64,000 nt of DNA from Halomarina salina. GTDB taxonomy: Archaea; Halobacteriota; Halobacteria; Halobacteriales; Haloarculaceae. Position numbers and translations under genes: made by a program. Below the pieces are notes generated by a model that saw only the letters and a program-made list of their open reading frames with translations, had not been told where the DNA came from and did no database searches. Of this stretch, positions 56,459 to 64,000 are shown in pieces. Every line of letters starts with the position of its first letter. The first letter of the stretch is position 1. The stretch lies in the NCBI RefSeq assembly GCF_023074835.1, contig NZ_JALLGW010000001.1, positions 2,418,001 to 2,482,000 of the forward strand, given 5' to 3'.

Positions 56459-57394
56459 TCAGTGCTCGGTGTCGGCGACCGGGTCCTCGACCGCCCTCGA
56501 CGCCTGGTCGTACTCTGAGAGGCCGCCGCTCGCACAGGAGCGACAGTACTGGTTCTCGCCGGAGTCGGTGGTGAACAGCGGAATCCCGGCGACGACGTAC
56601 TCCTTTCGGTAGGACCGTTCGACGCCCTCCTCGACCGCCTTCGAACAGACGACGCAGGGCTTGTCCGGGTCGACGCGGGTCGTCTCGTCGGTGGTGTGGA
56701 CGTGGCCGAACGACGTCGGCGGGTGGCGGTCCTTCAGGCGTCGTCGCGTCGCGGGCATCATCCACAGCGCGGCGACGAAGAAGAACACGCTAAACACCAT
56801 CGCGAACAGGTCGAGCGAGGCGAGCATCGCCAGGGCGACGACGAGCGCCAGCGCCCCACCGAGATACGCCGGGACGCCCTCGAACGACGAGTCCGACTGG
56901 TCCGCGTAGGGACTGCTCCCCGGTTCGAGGGAGTACGTGTCGTCGCCGTCGGCCCGGAGGAGGCGTCTGTCGCCGCCCTTCGCGTACTTGTACCAGCCGT
57001 ACGCGAGGTTCCCGATGCCCCACGTGAAGAGGAACAGCAGGACGTGGACGCCGACGCTGCCGTACTCCCGCTTGCGGAGCAACACGCTGTCGCCCTGGTC
57101 GTGTTCTATCTCCCAGCCGTCGACGAGGTGGTCGCCGACGCGCCGCCGGAACCGTTCGTGGTCGACGCCGTCGATAGCCTGGGCCGAACTCGCCTGCCCC
57201 GTCCGTCCGGCTGTTCCTCGGCCTCCGGTGGACTCCGTCGTCGCACTCGCCGTTCGCGTCGTCGTCGCCTGCTCCCGTGGCGTCGTCTCACGGCACTTCG
57301 TCCCGCACTGCGGGCAGTAGTTGGTGCTCTCGTCGAGCCCCGCTCCGCAGTGCGAGCAGAAGTTCACGTCCACGTCGCCGTTGCCGGAGGGCAT
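56459..57394 (-). CDS. Zinc-ribbon membrane protein, unknown function
   Basis: 311-residue protein. Residues 8-31 hold a zinc ribbon (CSHCG ... CPQCGTKC); a Thr/Gln-rich linker follows. Residues about 100-150 hold a helix (HVLLFLFTWGIGNLAYGW), and two hydrophobic stretches run from 175 to 220. A second Cys site (CVVCSK ... YCRSC) sits near the C-terminus. The layout resembles haloarchaeal zinc-ribbon membrane proteins of no known function. Start MPSGNGDVDV. Confidence 0.8.
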   Translation of the reverse strand: MPSGNGDVDVNFCSHCGAGLDESTNYCPQCGTKCRETTPREQATTTRTASATTESTGGRGTAGRTGQASSAQAIDGVDHERFRRRVGDHLVDGWEIEHDQGDSVLLRKREYGSVGVHVLLFLFTWGIGNLAYGWYKYAKGGDRRLLRADGDDTYSLEPGSSPYADQSDSSFEGVPAYLGGALALVVALAMLASLDLFAMVFSVFFFVAALWMMPATRRRLKDRHPPTSFGHVHTTDETTRVDPDKPCVVCSKAVEEGVERSYRKEYVVAGIPLFTTDSGENQYCRSCASGGLSEYDQASRAVEDPVADTEH

Positions 57395-57635
57395 ACGTGT
57401 CGAACGAACGTGTGGTAGAGGTAAAACGTTCCGGTGGAACCGGGCGACACGGCGTCGGTAGCGCCTCGCCGAGCGGAGTCGATTCGCCGTCGTCGTCCCG
57501 TCGAACCCGTCGTGGCCGACAGGGACGCTGGCCACGGGCGACGAGCGGTCGGTCGCGCGAGAGAGAGCGGGTGCGTCGTGCCACACGGTCGGCGGGGTCC
57601 GGTCCGCTTTTGCTCCCGACGGCCCCAGCCGACCT

Positions 57636-58892
57636 ATGAGTCATTTCTCGTCGTTCGACGCCCTGTGTTCGGCGCTCGACGACCGTACCTTCGACCGGCT
57701 GCCGGCGCTCGTCGCCAACGCGCACATCACGGGACTCGGGGTCGCGCGAGCGCTCGCCGCCCACGACGTGCCCGTCGTCGCGCTCGACCGGAGCGGCGAC
57801 GGGGTCGCCCCGGCCTCGACCGCCGTCACCGCTGCCGGGGAAGTGACGTACCCGCTCGACGACCGCGACGCGTTCCGCGAGGACGTGGAGGAACTCGTCG
57901 ACCGCATCGGCCGGGAGGCGGTCGCCTTCGGCTGTATGGACGAGTGGGTCCACGCCTTCGCCGAGACGCGACCCGACGGCGTCCGTCTCTCGTTCGACGC
58001 CGACGCCGCGCCGGCCGTCCTCGACAAGGAGGAACTGTACGCCCGCGCCGACCGACTCGGCGTGCCCTATCCCGAGACGTACTCGCTGGACGAGGTCGAC
58101 CCGGCCGACGCTGCCGAGGCGCTCGAATTCCCGTTCCTCGTCAAACCGGCCCGCAAACGCGAGGGCGAGGAGGTGCTCGGGACGAACGTCGTCGAGGTGG
58201 CGGACGCCGAGGCGTTCGCCGAGGTGGTCGACCGGGCGCAGTCGGCGGACATCCGGGTGCTGGCCCAGGAGCAGGTCGACGTGGCGGTCGGCGAGGACCG
58301 GTCGCTGGCGTCGTACGTCCCGCCGGGTAGCGTTGACGTGGACGATTCGACCGACACCCCCGACCCGCTCGCCGTCGTCGGCAACGCACGGGTGCGTCAC
58401 CCCCGTGCGTTCGGCACGTCCTGCGTCGTCGACGTCGTGGAGGACGCGACCGTCAGGGAGCAGGCGCTGTCGGTGCTCGCCGACGCCGGCTACCACGGCA
58501 TCAGCGAGTCCGAGTTCGTCTACGACAGGGAGCGGGGCGAACACGTCCTGCTCGACGTCAACACCCGGCCGTGGAAGTGGATCGGTCTCCCCGTCGCGGC
58601 CGGTCGGAACCTCCCGCTGGCGGCCTACGAGGCAGTCACCGACGGCGACGTCGAGCGCGCTTGCGGCCGGGAACGCGCGTCGCGGTGGGTGTACCTCCGT
58701 GACCTCCTCGCCGGACTGGCGAGCGGCGACGCGCCGAACGTGCTGACGGGTGAGCAGTGGCACGCCGTCGCCGGGGGACGGCCCGTCGACGCCGGCGTGA
58801 CGACGGGCGTCTTCGACACGGCCGACCCCGGCCCGACGCAGCGACTCGTCGAGACGGAGTTCTCGGGCCGTGACTACTACTGCTCGTGTTGA
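57636..58892 (+). CDS. ATP-grasp family ligase
   Basis: 418-residue ATP-grasp protein, joining a carboxyl group to an amine or similar nucleophile using ATP. The N-terminal 110 residues form a pre-ATP-grasp fold (LVANAHITGLGVARALAAH). The ATP-binding lysine region LVKPARKR is near residue 170, and the metal and substrate loop LLDVNTRPWKW near 309. C-terminal YYCSC is unusual and could hold a metal or cofactor. Substrate unknown. It precedes the flavin monooxygenase gene on the same strand by 72 bases, so co-transcription is possible. Confidence 0.85.
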   Translation: MSHFSSFDALCSALDDRTFDRLPALVANAHITGLGVARALAAHDVPVVALDRSGDGVAPASTAVTAAGEVTYPLDDRDAFREDVEELVDRIGREAVAFGCMDEWVHAFAETRPDGVRLSFDADAAPAVLDKEELYARADRLGVPYPETYSLDEVDPADAAEALEFPFLVKPARKREGEEVLGTNVVEVADAEAFAEVVDRAQSADIRVLAQEQVDVAVGEDRSLASYVPPGSVDVDDSTDTPDPLAVVGNARVRHPRAFGTSCVVDVVEDATVREQALSVLADAGYHGISESEFVYDRERGEHVLLDVNTRPWKWIGLPVAAGRNLPLAAYEAVTDGDVERACGRERASRWVYLRDLLAGLASGDAPNVLTGEQWHAVAGGRPVDAGVTTGVFDTADPGPTQRLVETEFSGRDYYCSC

Positions 58893-58964
58893 GCGCTCCC
58901 GAGACGACGGCCGAAACGACCGGTTCCCCCGGACGATTAGTGCCTCGCGGCCGGATACGAACCG

Positions 58965-60380
58965 ATGAGTGACACGCGGGTGGCGGACGACGACGCCTCC
59001 TCGGGGGCCGACGCGGACGCGGCGGACGGGCGGATGCGACTCAACCTGTTCACGATGAACGCCGTCGAGCACGTCTCGATGGGGAGCTGGCGCTACCCCG
59101 GCGACCAGTCGGCGCGCTACACCGACCGGACGTACTGGGAGGAGGTGGCCCGGACCGCCGAGCGCGGCGGGTTCGACGCCGTCTTCTTCGCCGACGTGCG
59201 CGGTATCTACGACGTCTACGGCGGCTCCCGCGAGACGGCCATCGAGAAGGCCGTCCAGACCCCGTCGAACGACCCGACGTACCTGATTCCGGCGATGGCG
59301 AGCGTGACGAACCACCTCGGGTTCGCCGTCACGCGGTCGACGTCGTACAACCACCCCTACCAGCTCGCGCGGGAGTTCTCGACGCTCGACCACCTCACCG
59401 ACGGGCGCGTGGCGTTCAACGTCGTCACGTCGTATCTCGAGTCGGCCGCGGCGAACCTCGGCGTCGAGGAGCGTCTCGACCACGACGCGCGCTACGACCG
59501 CGCCCAGGAGTTCATGGACGTCTGCTACGCGCTCTGGGAGGACTCGTGGGACGAGGGAAGCGTCGTCCGTGACCGCGACGCGGGCGTCTACACCCGGCCC
59601 GAGGGCGTCCACGACGTCGACCACGAGGGCGAGTTCTTCTCGGTCCGTGGCCCGCACGGCTGCGAGCCGTCGCCGCAGCGGACGCCCGTCGTCTACCAGG
59701 CCGGGTCGTCCGACCGGGGTCGGGAGTTCGCCGCCCGGAACGCCGAGGCCGTCTTCGTCAGCCTCCCGACCGAACGCGGCGTGCGGGACTACGTCGAGGA
59801 CATGCGTTCGCGCGCGGCCGACCACGGCCGCGACCCGGACTCGCTGGCGTTCTTCCCCGGCGTCGTGCCCGTCGTCGGCGAGACCGAGGCGCTCGCCGAG
59901 GCGAAGTACGAGAGCTACCGCGAGGCCATCGACGTCGAGGGCGTCCTCGCCGTCCTCAGCGGGTTCATGGACCTGGACCTCTCGACGCTCGACCCCGACG
60001 AGCGCGTCGAACACATCGAGACGGAGGCCATCCAGGGGGCCGTCGACGCGTTCACGACCAGCGACCCCGACCGGGACTGGACGGTCCGCGAGGTGGCGCA
60101 GTTCGCGGGCCTGGGCACCACCTCGCCGGTCGTCGTCGGGACGCCCGAGGCGGTGGCCGACGAGCTCGAACGCTGGTTCACGGACGTCGGCGTCGACGGC
60201 TTCAACGTCAAGGAGGTGACCCGCCCCGACAGCCTCCGGGACTTCGTGGACCTCGTCGTCCCGGAACTCCGCGAGCGAGGACTGGTTCGCGACCGATACG
60301 GGGACGGAACGCTCCGGGAGCGGACGCTCGGCTACGGCCCGCGACTGCCGGCTGACCATCCCGGCCGGTCGGACGACTGA
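58965..60380 (+). CDS. NtaA/SnaA/DszA-type flavin monooxygenase
   Basis: 471-residue luciferase-like monooxygenase of the nitrilotriacetate monooxygenase group, using reduced FMN supplied by a separate reductase. The first 22 residues are a disordered acidic lead. Family segments include FTMNAVEHVSMGSWR, FADVRG near 75, SYNHPYQLAREFSTLDHL near 120 and GRVAFNVVTSYLESAAANLG. Length is typical. The substrate may be an aminocarboxylate, sulfonate or other small organic acid. It is on the same strand as the ATP-grasp gene. Confidence 0.9.
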   Translation: MSDTRVADDDASSGADADAADGRMRLNLFTMNAVEHVSMGSWRYPGDQSARYTDRTYWEEVARTAERGGFDAVFFADVRGIYDVYGGSRETAIEKAVQTPSNDPTYLIPAMASVTNHLGFAVTRSTSYNHPYQLAREFSTLDHLTDGRVAFNVVTSYLESAAANLGVEERLDHDARYDRAQEFMDVCYALWEDSWDEGSVVRDRDAGVYTRPEGVHDVDHEGEFFSVRGPHGCEPSPQRTPVVYQAGSSDRGREFAARNAEAVFVSLPTERGVRDYVEDMRSRAADHGRDPDSLAFFPGVVPVVGETEALAEAKYESYREAIDVEGVLAVLSGFMDLDLSTLDPDERVEHIETEAIQGAVDAFTTSDPDRDWTVREVAQFAGLGTTSPVVVGTPEAVADELERWFTDVGVDGFNVKEVTRPDSLRDFVDLVVPELRERGLVRDRYGDGTLRERTLGYGPRLPADHPGRSDD

Positions 60381-60568
60381 GTCGGTCGCTGCGTCGGTGA
60401 ACGCGTCAGCACCGGCGTTACGCACTGTTGCGTGGGTTCGGTCGGTCGCCGCCAGTAGCGGGTCGACCCGGGCGACCGGAATCCACCCTCTCACACTCGC
60501 GCTCGGAGCTGTCTCGTCCGTCGCGTGCACCGCTACTCGTACGTGGCGTGCAGTCGTCGCGGGGCCCG

Positions 60569-60754
60569 CTACTCGCGAGGCGGTGACTCGTCTACCGTCG
60601 ATATCTCGACGTCGTACACTTCCTGGCACTCCGGCAGACGGCAGTCGTACGCACCCTCGAACTCGATGCCCTGCTTCGCCGCACTGCCCAGGAAGCGCGT
60701 CAACTGGTTCGCGAAGTCCTGGCGACTCTCGAACGTGTACTCTGGATTCTCCAT
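60569..60754 (-). CDS. 61-residue protein with one Cys pair, unknown function
   Basis: Small soluble protein starting MENPEYTFESRQDFANQL and ending DESPPRE, with two cysteines in YDCRLPEC. Only two thiols, so a zinc site would need a second copy or partner. The ATG at 60754 is preceded by GGGTGA, a good Shine-Dalgarno, and an AT-rich TATA-like stretch (AAATAAGATAC) lies about 55 bases upstream on the minus strand. The codon bias supports a real gene. Not a recognised family. Confidence 0.65.
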   Translation of the reverse strand: MENPEYTFESRQDFANQLTRFLGSAAKQGIEFEGAYDCRLPECQEVYDVEISTVDESPPRE

Positions 60755-60803
60755 GTAGCTCACCCTGTCCGTCAATCGATTGTGATTACCGCACCTTCGT
60801 TAA

Positions 60804-60820
60804 GTATCTTATTTGTCCAC
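60804..60820 (-). promoter_or_regulatory. TATA-like promoter of the 61-residue gene
   Basis: Minus-strand AAATAAGATACTTAACG in GC-rich DNA, about 55 bases before the ATG, implying a leader with the GGGTGA ribosome site. Confidence 0.5.
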
Positions 60821-60907
60821 ACTCATTGACTATTTTGAGAGGGGACGATCGACGCACGATTGCCCGATTGTTGCCGTAGACGTCTCCGAGGGACCCGTAG
60901 CGACCGG

Positions 60908-61654
60908 TCAGGTCTCGTCGAGGACGACCGGGACGCCGCGACTCGCGACGTCTGCGGCGAACGCACCCGAGTCGGTCTCCAGGGCGTCGAACGTGTTGTA
61001 GTGGATGGGCAGGACGAGGTCCGGGTCGAGGTCGGTCGCGAGGGCCGCCGCCTCGTGGCGGTCCATCGTGAACGCGCCGCCGATGGGCGGACAGAACAGC
61101 GAGCAGTCCACGGACCGGTGGGCGTCGAGGACGTCGGAGTCGCCGGGCCAGAACGCCGCGGTCCCGTCCAGTTCGACGCGGAAGCCACAGCCGAACCCCT
61201 CGGGGTGGTACGGCGTCCCGTCGTCGCGGGTGTGTGGTCCGTTCGGGACGTTGTACGCCTCGGTCACGTCGACGCAGACGCCCGCGACCGTCAGCGAGTC
61301 GCCGTACGCCACCCGTTCGACCTCGTAGGGGAGGTCGTCGAGGGGTTCGACGTCACGCGAGACGTTCTCGGCGTCGACGGCCTCGTACGCCACTATCGTC
61401 GCGTCGTCGCTCGCGACCCGGCGGACCGCGTCGGAGTCGTAGTGGTGGTCGTGGGTGACACAGACGACGTCCGAGTCGTGGGCGTCGTAGTCGACCGGGT
61501 CCGGATGACCGACGTCCGGCGTGTCGGGTTCCCACGCGCCCGAGAGCACGCCGTAGCGACCGGGGTCGAGGGAGACGACGGTGTCTGCCGATTCGAGTCG
61601 GAGCGTGGCGTAGCCGAACCAGTCGACCGCGAGTCCGTCGTGGCGGATGGTCAT
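60908..61654 (-). CDS. UlaG-like metallo-beta-lactamase fold hydrolase
   Basis: 248-residue MBL-fold protein of the UlaG/YtnP-like group. The metal motif is THDHHYDSD near residue 65, with further His in LPIHYNTFD near 215 and Asp in WPGDSD near 165. It starts MTIRHDGLAVDWFGYATLRL. The family hydrolyses lactones or other cyclic substrates. Single gene; preceding gene is CBS-HTH, 100 bases upstream. Confidence 0.87.
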   Translation of the reverse strand: MTIRHDGLAVDWFGYATLRLESADTVVSLDPGRYGVLSGAWEPDTPDVGHPDPVDYDAHDSDVVCVTHDHHYDSDAVRRVASDDATIVAYEAVDAENVSRDVEPLDDLPYEVERVAYGDSLTVAGVCVDVTEAYNVPNGPHTRDDGTPYHPEGFGCGFRVELDGTAAFWPGDSDVLDAHRSVDCSLFCPPIGGAFTMDRHEAAALATDLDPDLVLPIHYNTFDALETDSGAFAADVASRGVPVVLDET

Positions 61655-61754
61655 GTGGAGAGGGAGGACGAGGAGGAGCAAAAGCCCCCCAGATGCGGAG
61701 AGCGGTGCCGGGACGCGCGACGACGGGTGACCGTCGGGGTCGAGGGCCGAGCGC

Positions 61755-62303
61755 TCAGCCCTGCAGGTCGGCCGCGATGTCCGCCTCGGTGATGATACCG
61801 GCCATCTTCCCGCTATCGACGACGATGACGGCGTCGTGGTGGTCGAGGTGGTTGTCCACCTCGTCGAGCGTCGCTTCGCGGGCGACGGTGGTCAGTGCCT
61901 CGCGCATCACCTCGGCGACGGGGAGGTCGCCGAGGCCGTCGCTCTCGTCGACGCGGCGGATGTCGCTGGTCGAGATGAGACCGACGGGGTAGCCGTCGCG
62001 CGCGACGGGCATCTGGGAGTAGCCCTCCGCGCTCATCGTCTCGATGGCCTCTCGAACGCTGTCGTCGGGGGCGACGGCGATGACGGGGGCGTGCATCACG
62101 TCCTCGGCCCGGCGAATGCCCCCCTCGGCGGCGTCCATCGCCTCGACGATGCGCCGGAGCGTGGAGAGTCGCGGGTCGACGTCGTCGCCCTCGATACGGG
62201 CGATGAGTGGCTGAGAGACCCCCGCGCGGTCGGCGAGTTCGCTCTGGGTCAGCTCCAGCGAGAGACGCCGTTCGCGGAGGTCCTCGGGCGTCGGCAGCTT
62301 CAT
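61755..62303 (-). CDS. HTH-CBS transcriptional regulator
   Basis: 182-residue protein with an XRE-type helix-turn-helix at 8-62 (LTQSELADRAGVSQPLIARI) followed by two CBS repeats (70-125 and 130-180). CBS pairs bind adenosine ligands, so it may sense energy or nucleotides. Start MKLPTPEDLR. On the minus strand TTTTGTATAACTT about 25-30 bases upstream is a good TATA box, so the transcript is nearly leaderless. It diverges from the Bat-type regulator on the right. Confidence 0.9.
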   Translation of the reverse strand: MKLPTPEDLRERRLSLELTQSELADRAGVSQPLIARIEGDDVDPRLSTLRRIVEAMDAAEGGIRRAEDVMHAPVIAVAPDDSVREAIETMSAEGYSQMPVARDGYPVGLISTSDIRRVDESDGLGDLPVAEVMREALTTVAREATLDEVDNHLDHHDAVIVVDSGKMAGIITEADIAADLQG

Positions 62304-62443
62304 GGTTCGGTGATAACCCGAAGTTATACAAAAGCTTTCGGTCGCGGTGTGACCTCCGGCGAGGCCCCACGACGTCGGATGCACGGGGGCTGGGCCGTGA
62401 ACGGGAGGAGCTTTGGGGCTCCACGTGGTTGGTACCGTGTGAC

Positions 62444-63160
62444 ATGACTTCGGGGGCAGCGGACCGGGGGGGAACCCGCCTGACGCTCGACATCTGGCAT
62501 CCGGACTGCTGGACGCTGGAGGTGACCGAGCGGGTAGCGGCGGGACTGCTCGGTCACGGCGTCCACCACGTCGACGGGCGGGCGCAGGGGCGGTTCACCG
62601 CCTTCGCGGACTCCTCGGACGACCTCGCAGCGCTCCTCTCGGCCATCGAGGAGTCGCCGCTCACCGACTCCGTCTGGAGCGTCGCCCAGCCACAGACCGT
62701 CGACGACGGTGCGCTCGCACCCGGCAGCGCCACGCAGGGGCTGGTCGTCACGTACGACCTCGACAACAGCATCAACGACGCACTCGTCTCGCGGGGGTTC
62801 CTCCCCGACGAACCGGTCCGGATGGTCGGCGGCCGCGAGTACTGGACCGTCGTCGTCCACAAGGACCGGGAGGCGGTCCAGCGTGCGCTGGCCGACGTCC
62901 GGAGCGAGAAGGAGGCGGAGATACACGTCGACCACATCGCGACGGCGACCGACGGCGTCGGCGGCGGCATCTTCGCGACGGACGACCTCTCCCAGCGCCA
63001 GCGCGAGGTGTTCGAACTCGCCCGCCGCGAGGGCTACTACACCTGGCCGCGCGAGGTGTCGGCGGCCGACCTGGCGACCGAACTCGGCGTCTCGAAGGCG
63101 ACGCTCCTCGAACACCTCCGGAAGGCGGAGGCGAAACTGCTGGGCGAACGACGCGACTGA
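62444..63160 (+). CDS. Bat-type HTH-10 transcriptional regulator
   Basis: 238-residue protein like the regulator at 14484. The N-terminal 180 residues make up a sensor domain (LDIWHPDCWTLEVTERV); the HTH-10 domain is at about 180-235 (LSQRQREVF ... ADLATELGVSKATLLEHL). It lies between the divergent HTH-CBS gene and the downstream APC permease, so it may control that permease. Ligand unknown. Confidence 0.88.
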   Translation: MTSGAADRGGTRLTLDIWHPDCWTLEVTERVAAGLLGHGVHHVDGRAQGRFTAFADSSDDLAALLSAIEESPLTDSVWSVAQPQTVDDGALAPGSATQGLVVTYDLDNSINDALVSRGFLPDEPVRMVGGREYWTVVVHKDREAVQRALADVRSEKEAEIHVDHIATATDGVGGGIFATDDLSQRQREVFELARREGYYTWPREVSAADLATELGVSKATLLEHLRKAEAKLLGERRD

Positions 63161-63282
63161 CGGGGGACCGGCCCGTCGGTGACGGGTCCCACGAGCGCGT
63201 GAGCGACCGATTCTGTCGCGTCAGCATCGACCCATCCATGCTAGGGAGGGGAGTTAACCCCGGTGCTGGTAGGTGGTAACAC

Positions 63283-64000
63283 ATGTCTTCGGGCACCGCG
63301 GACAACAGTCTCGCGCGGAACATGGGGCCGATGGGGGCCATCGCGACGGTGGTCGCCGGCACCCTCGGTGCGGGCCTGTTCGTCACGCTCGGCACCGCCA
63401 GTAGCACGACCGGCCCGAGCGTCATCCTCGTGGTGGCGCTGTCGGGTCTGCTCGCGATGGCCATCGCGACGAACTACAGCTGGATGGCGACCATCTTTCC
63501 GGGGGCGGCCGGGTCGTACACGTACATCTCGCGGACGTTCGGCAGCCGACTGCCGGGGTTCCTCGTCACCTGGTCGAAGTGGCTCGGGTACATGGCGGCG
63601 GACGCAGTCCTCGCCATCGGATTCGGGAGCTACCTCAAGGTGTTCTACCCGAACACGACGCTCCCGTTCGGCGTCGACTTCACCGTCGGCGTCGGCTTCG
63701 CCCTGCTGACGGTCCTCTTCCTCGTCAACCTCGTCGGCACGAAGGGGTACAGCGTCTCGCAGAACGCCATCTTCGCCTTTCTCATCGTCTCCATCCTCGT
63801 GCTCGTCGTCCCCGGCCTGTTCGCCATCGACAGCGCGAACTACCAGCCGTTCTTCACCGGCGGGTTCGACGGGTTCGTCGCCGCCGCCGTCCCGCTGTTC
63901 TACGCCTACATCGGCATCGCAGTCGCGGCACAGATGGGCGCGGAGGTGAAGAACCCCGGTCGCAACCTCCCGCTCGCGATGGTCGGCGGGACGGCCGTCC
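63283..64000 (+). CDS. APC-family amino acid/amine permease (partial)
   Basis: First 239 codons of a transport protein that runs off the window. It has the APC first-helix motif AGTLGAGLF, followed by more hydrophobic helices including FPGAAGSYTYISRTFGS and ALLTVLFLVNLVGTKG. The amphipathic helix around residues 75-100 and the EVKNPGRNLP loop near 228 are typical of amino acid permeases. Substrate unknown. The Bat-type regulator ends 122 bases upstream. Confidence 0.9.
   Translation, partial: MSSGTADNSLARNMGPMGAIATVVAGTLGAGLFVTLGTASSTTGPSVILVVALSGLLAMAIATNYSWMATIFPGAAGSYTYISRTFGSRLPGFLVTWSKWLGYMAADAVLAIGFGSYLKVFYPNTTLPFGVDFTVGVGFALLTVLFLVNLVGTKGYSVSQNAIFAFLIVSILVLVVPGLFAIDSANYQPFFTGGFDGFVAAAVPLFYAYIGIAVAAQMGAEVKNPGRNLPLAMVGGTAV

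Overview
This window is a piece of a haloarchaeal (class Halobacteria) chromosome. The evidence is a very GC-rich sequence with strong G/C at third codon positions, acidic proteins (long Asp/Glu runs), TATA-driven leaderless starts, Tat-type lipoprotein signals, HTH-10/Bat-type regulators, and the gyrB-gyrA pair beside top6B-top6A that is typical of the group. I do not assign a genus. No rRNA, CRISPR array, prophage, transposase or intein was seen; two tRNAs are present.

Layout. 1-5.0 kb: copper-exporting ATPase and a two-gene ABC exporter. 5.0-6.3 kb: tiny genes, two with short coupled upstream ORFs. 6.4-11.1 kb: XPB-like helicase, haloalkane-dehalogenase-like hydrolase, a MoaD-like ubiquitin-fold protein coupled to a metallo-beta-lactamase-fold enzyme. 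11.1-17.3 kb: an oxidative catabolic cluster (LLM flavin enzyme, SDR, HSL-type esterase, Bat-type regulator, SCP2 protein, cytochrome P450) with a palindrome over the SCP2-P450 promoter. 17.3-23.6 kb: tRNA-Arg with extra partial copies, TatA, 1-Cys peroxiredoxin, HD phosphohydrolase, MFS and CPBP membrane proteins, a DUF892 protein and a methyltransferase. 23.7-26.95 kb: a tight three-gene operon of a RecA-fold protein, a small helical protein and a B-family DNA polymerase lacking proofreading residues. This is the most interesting locus: it mirrors the logic of bacterial ImuA-ImuB-DnaE2 mutagenesis cassettes. 27.2-35.4 kb: tRNA-Gly with the same odd partial-copy layout, Trm9-like methyltransferase with arginase, DUF389 protein, Tat lipoprotein, sugar-nucleotide epimerase, HTH regulator, NDH-2-like flavoprotein. 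35.4-35.7 kb: a non-coding array of perfect 9-10 bp hairpins with 3-nt loops.

35.8-45.9 kb is mostly nucleoside uptake and salvage: BMP-type binding lipoprotein, double ATPase, two permeases, cytidine deaminase, uridine phosphorylase and a phosphohexomutase-family enzyme that could act on pentose phosphates. Together they would import nucleosides, deaminate cytidine, and split uridine into uracil and ribose-1-phosphate. 46-55.3 kb: small conserved proteins, then gyrase (minus strand) and topoisomerase VI (plus strand) diverging from one 176-bp region. 55.4-64 kb: a quinone-oxidoreductase-like MDR, zinc-ribbon membrane protein, ATP-grasp protein, NtaA/SnaA-type flavin monooxygenase, a UlaG-like hydrolase, an HTH-CBS protein divergent from a Bat-type regulator, and the start of an APC permease that runs off the window.
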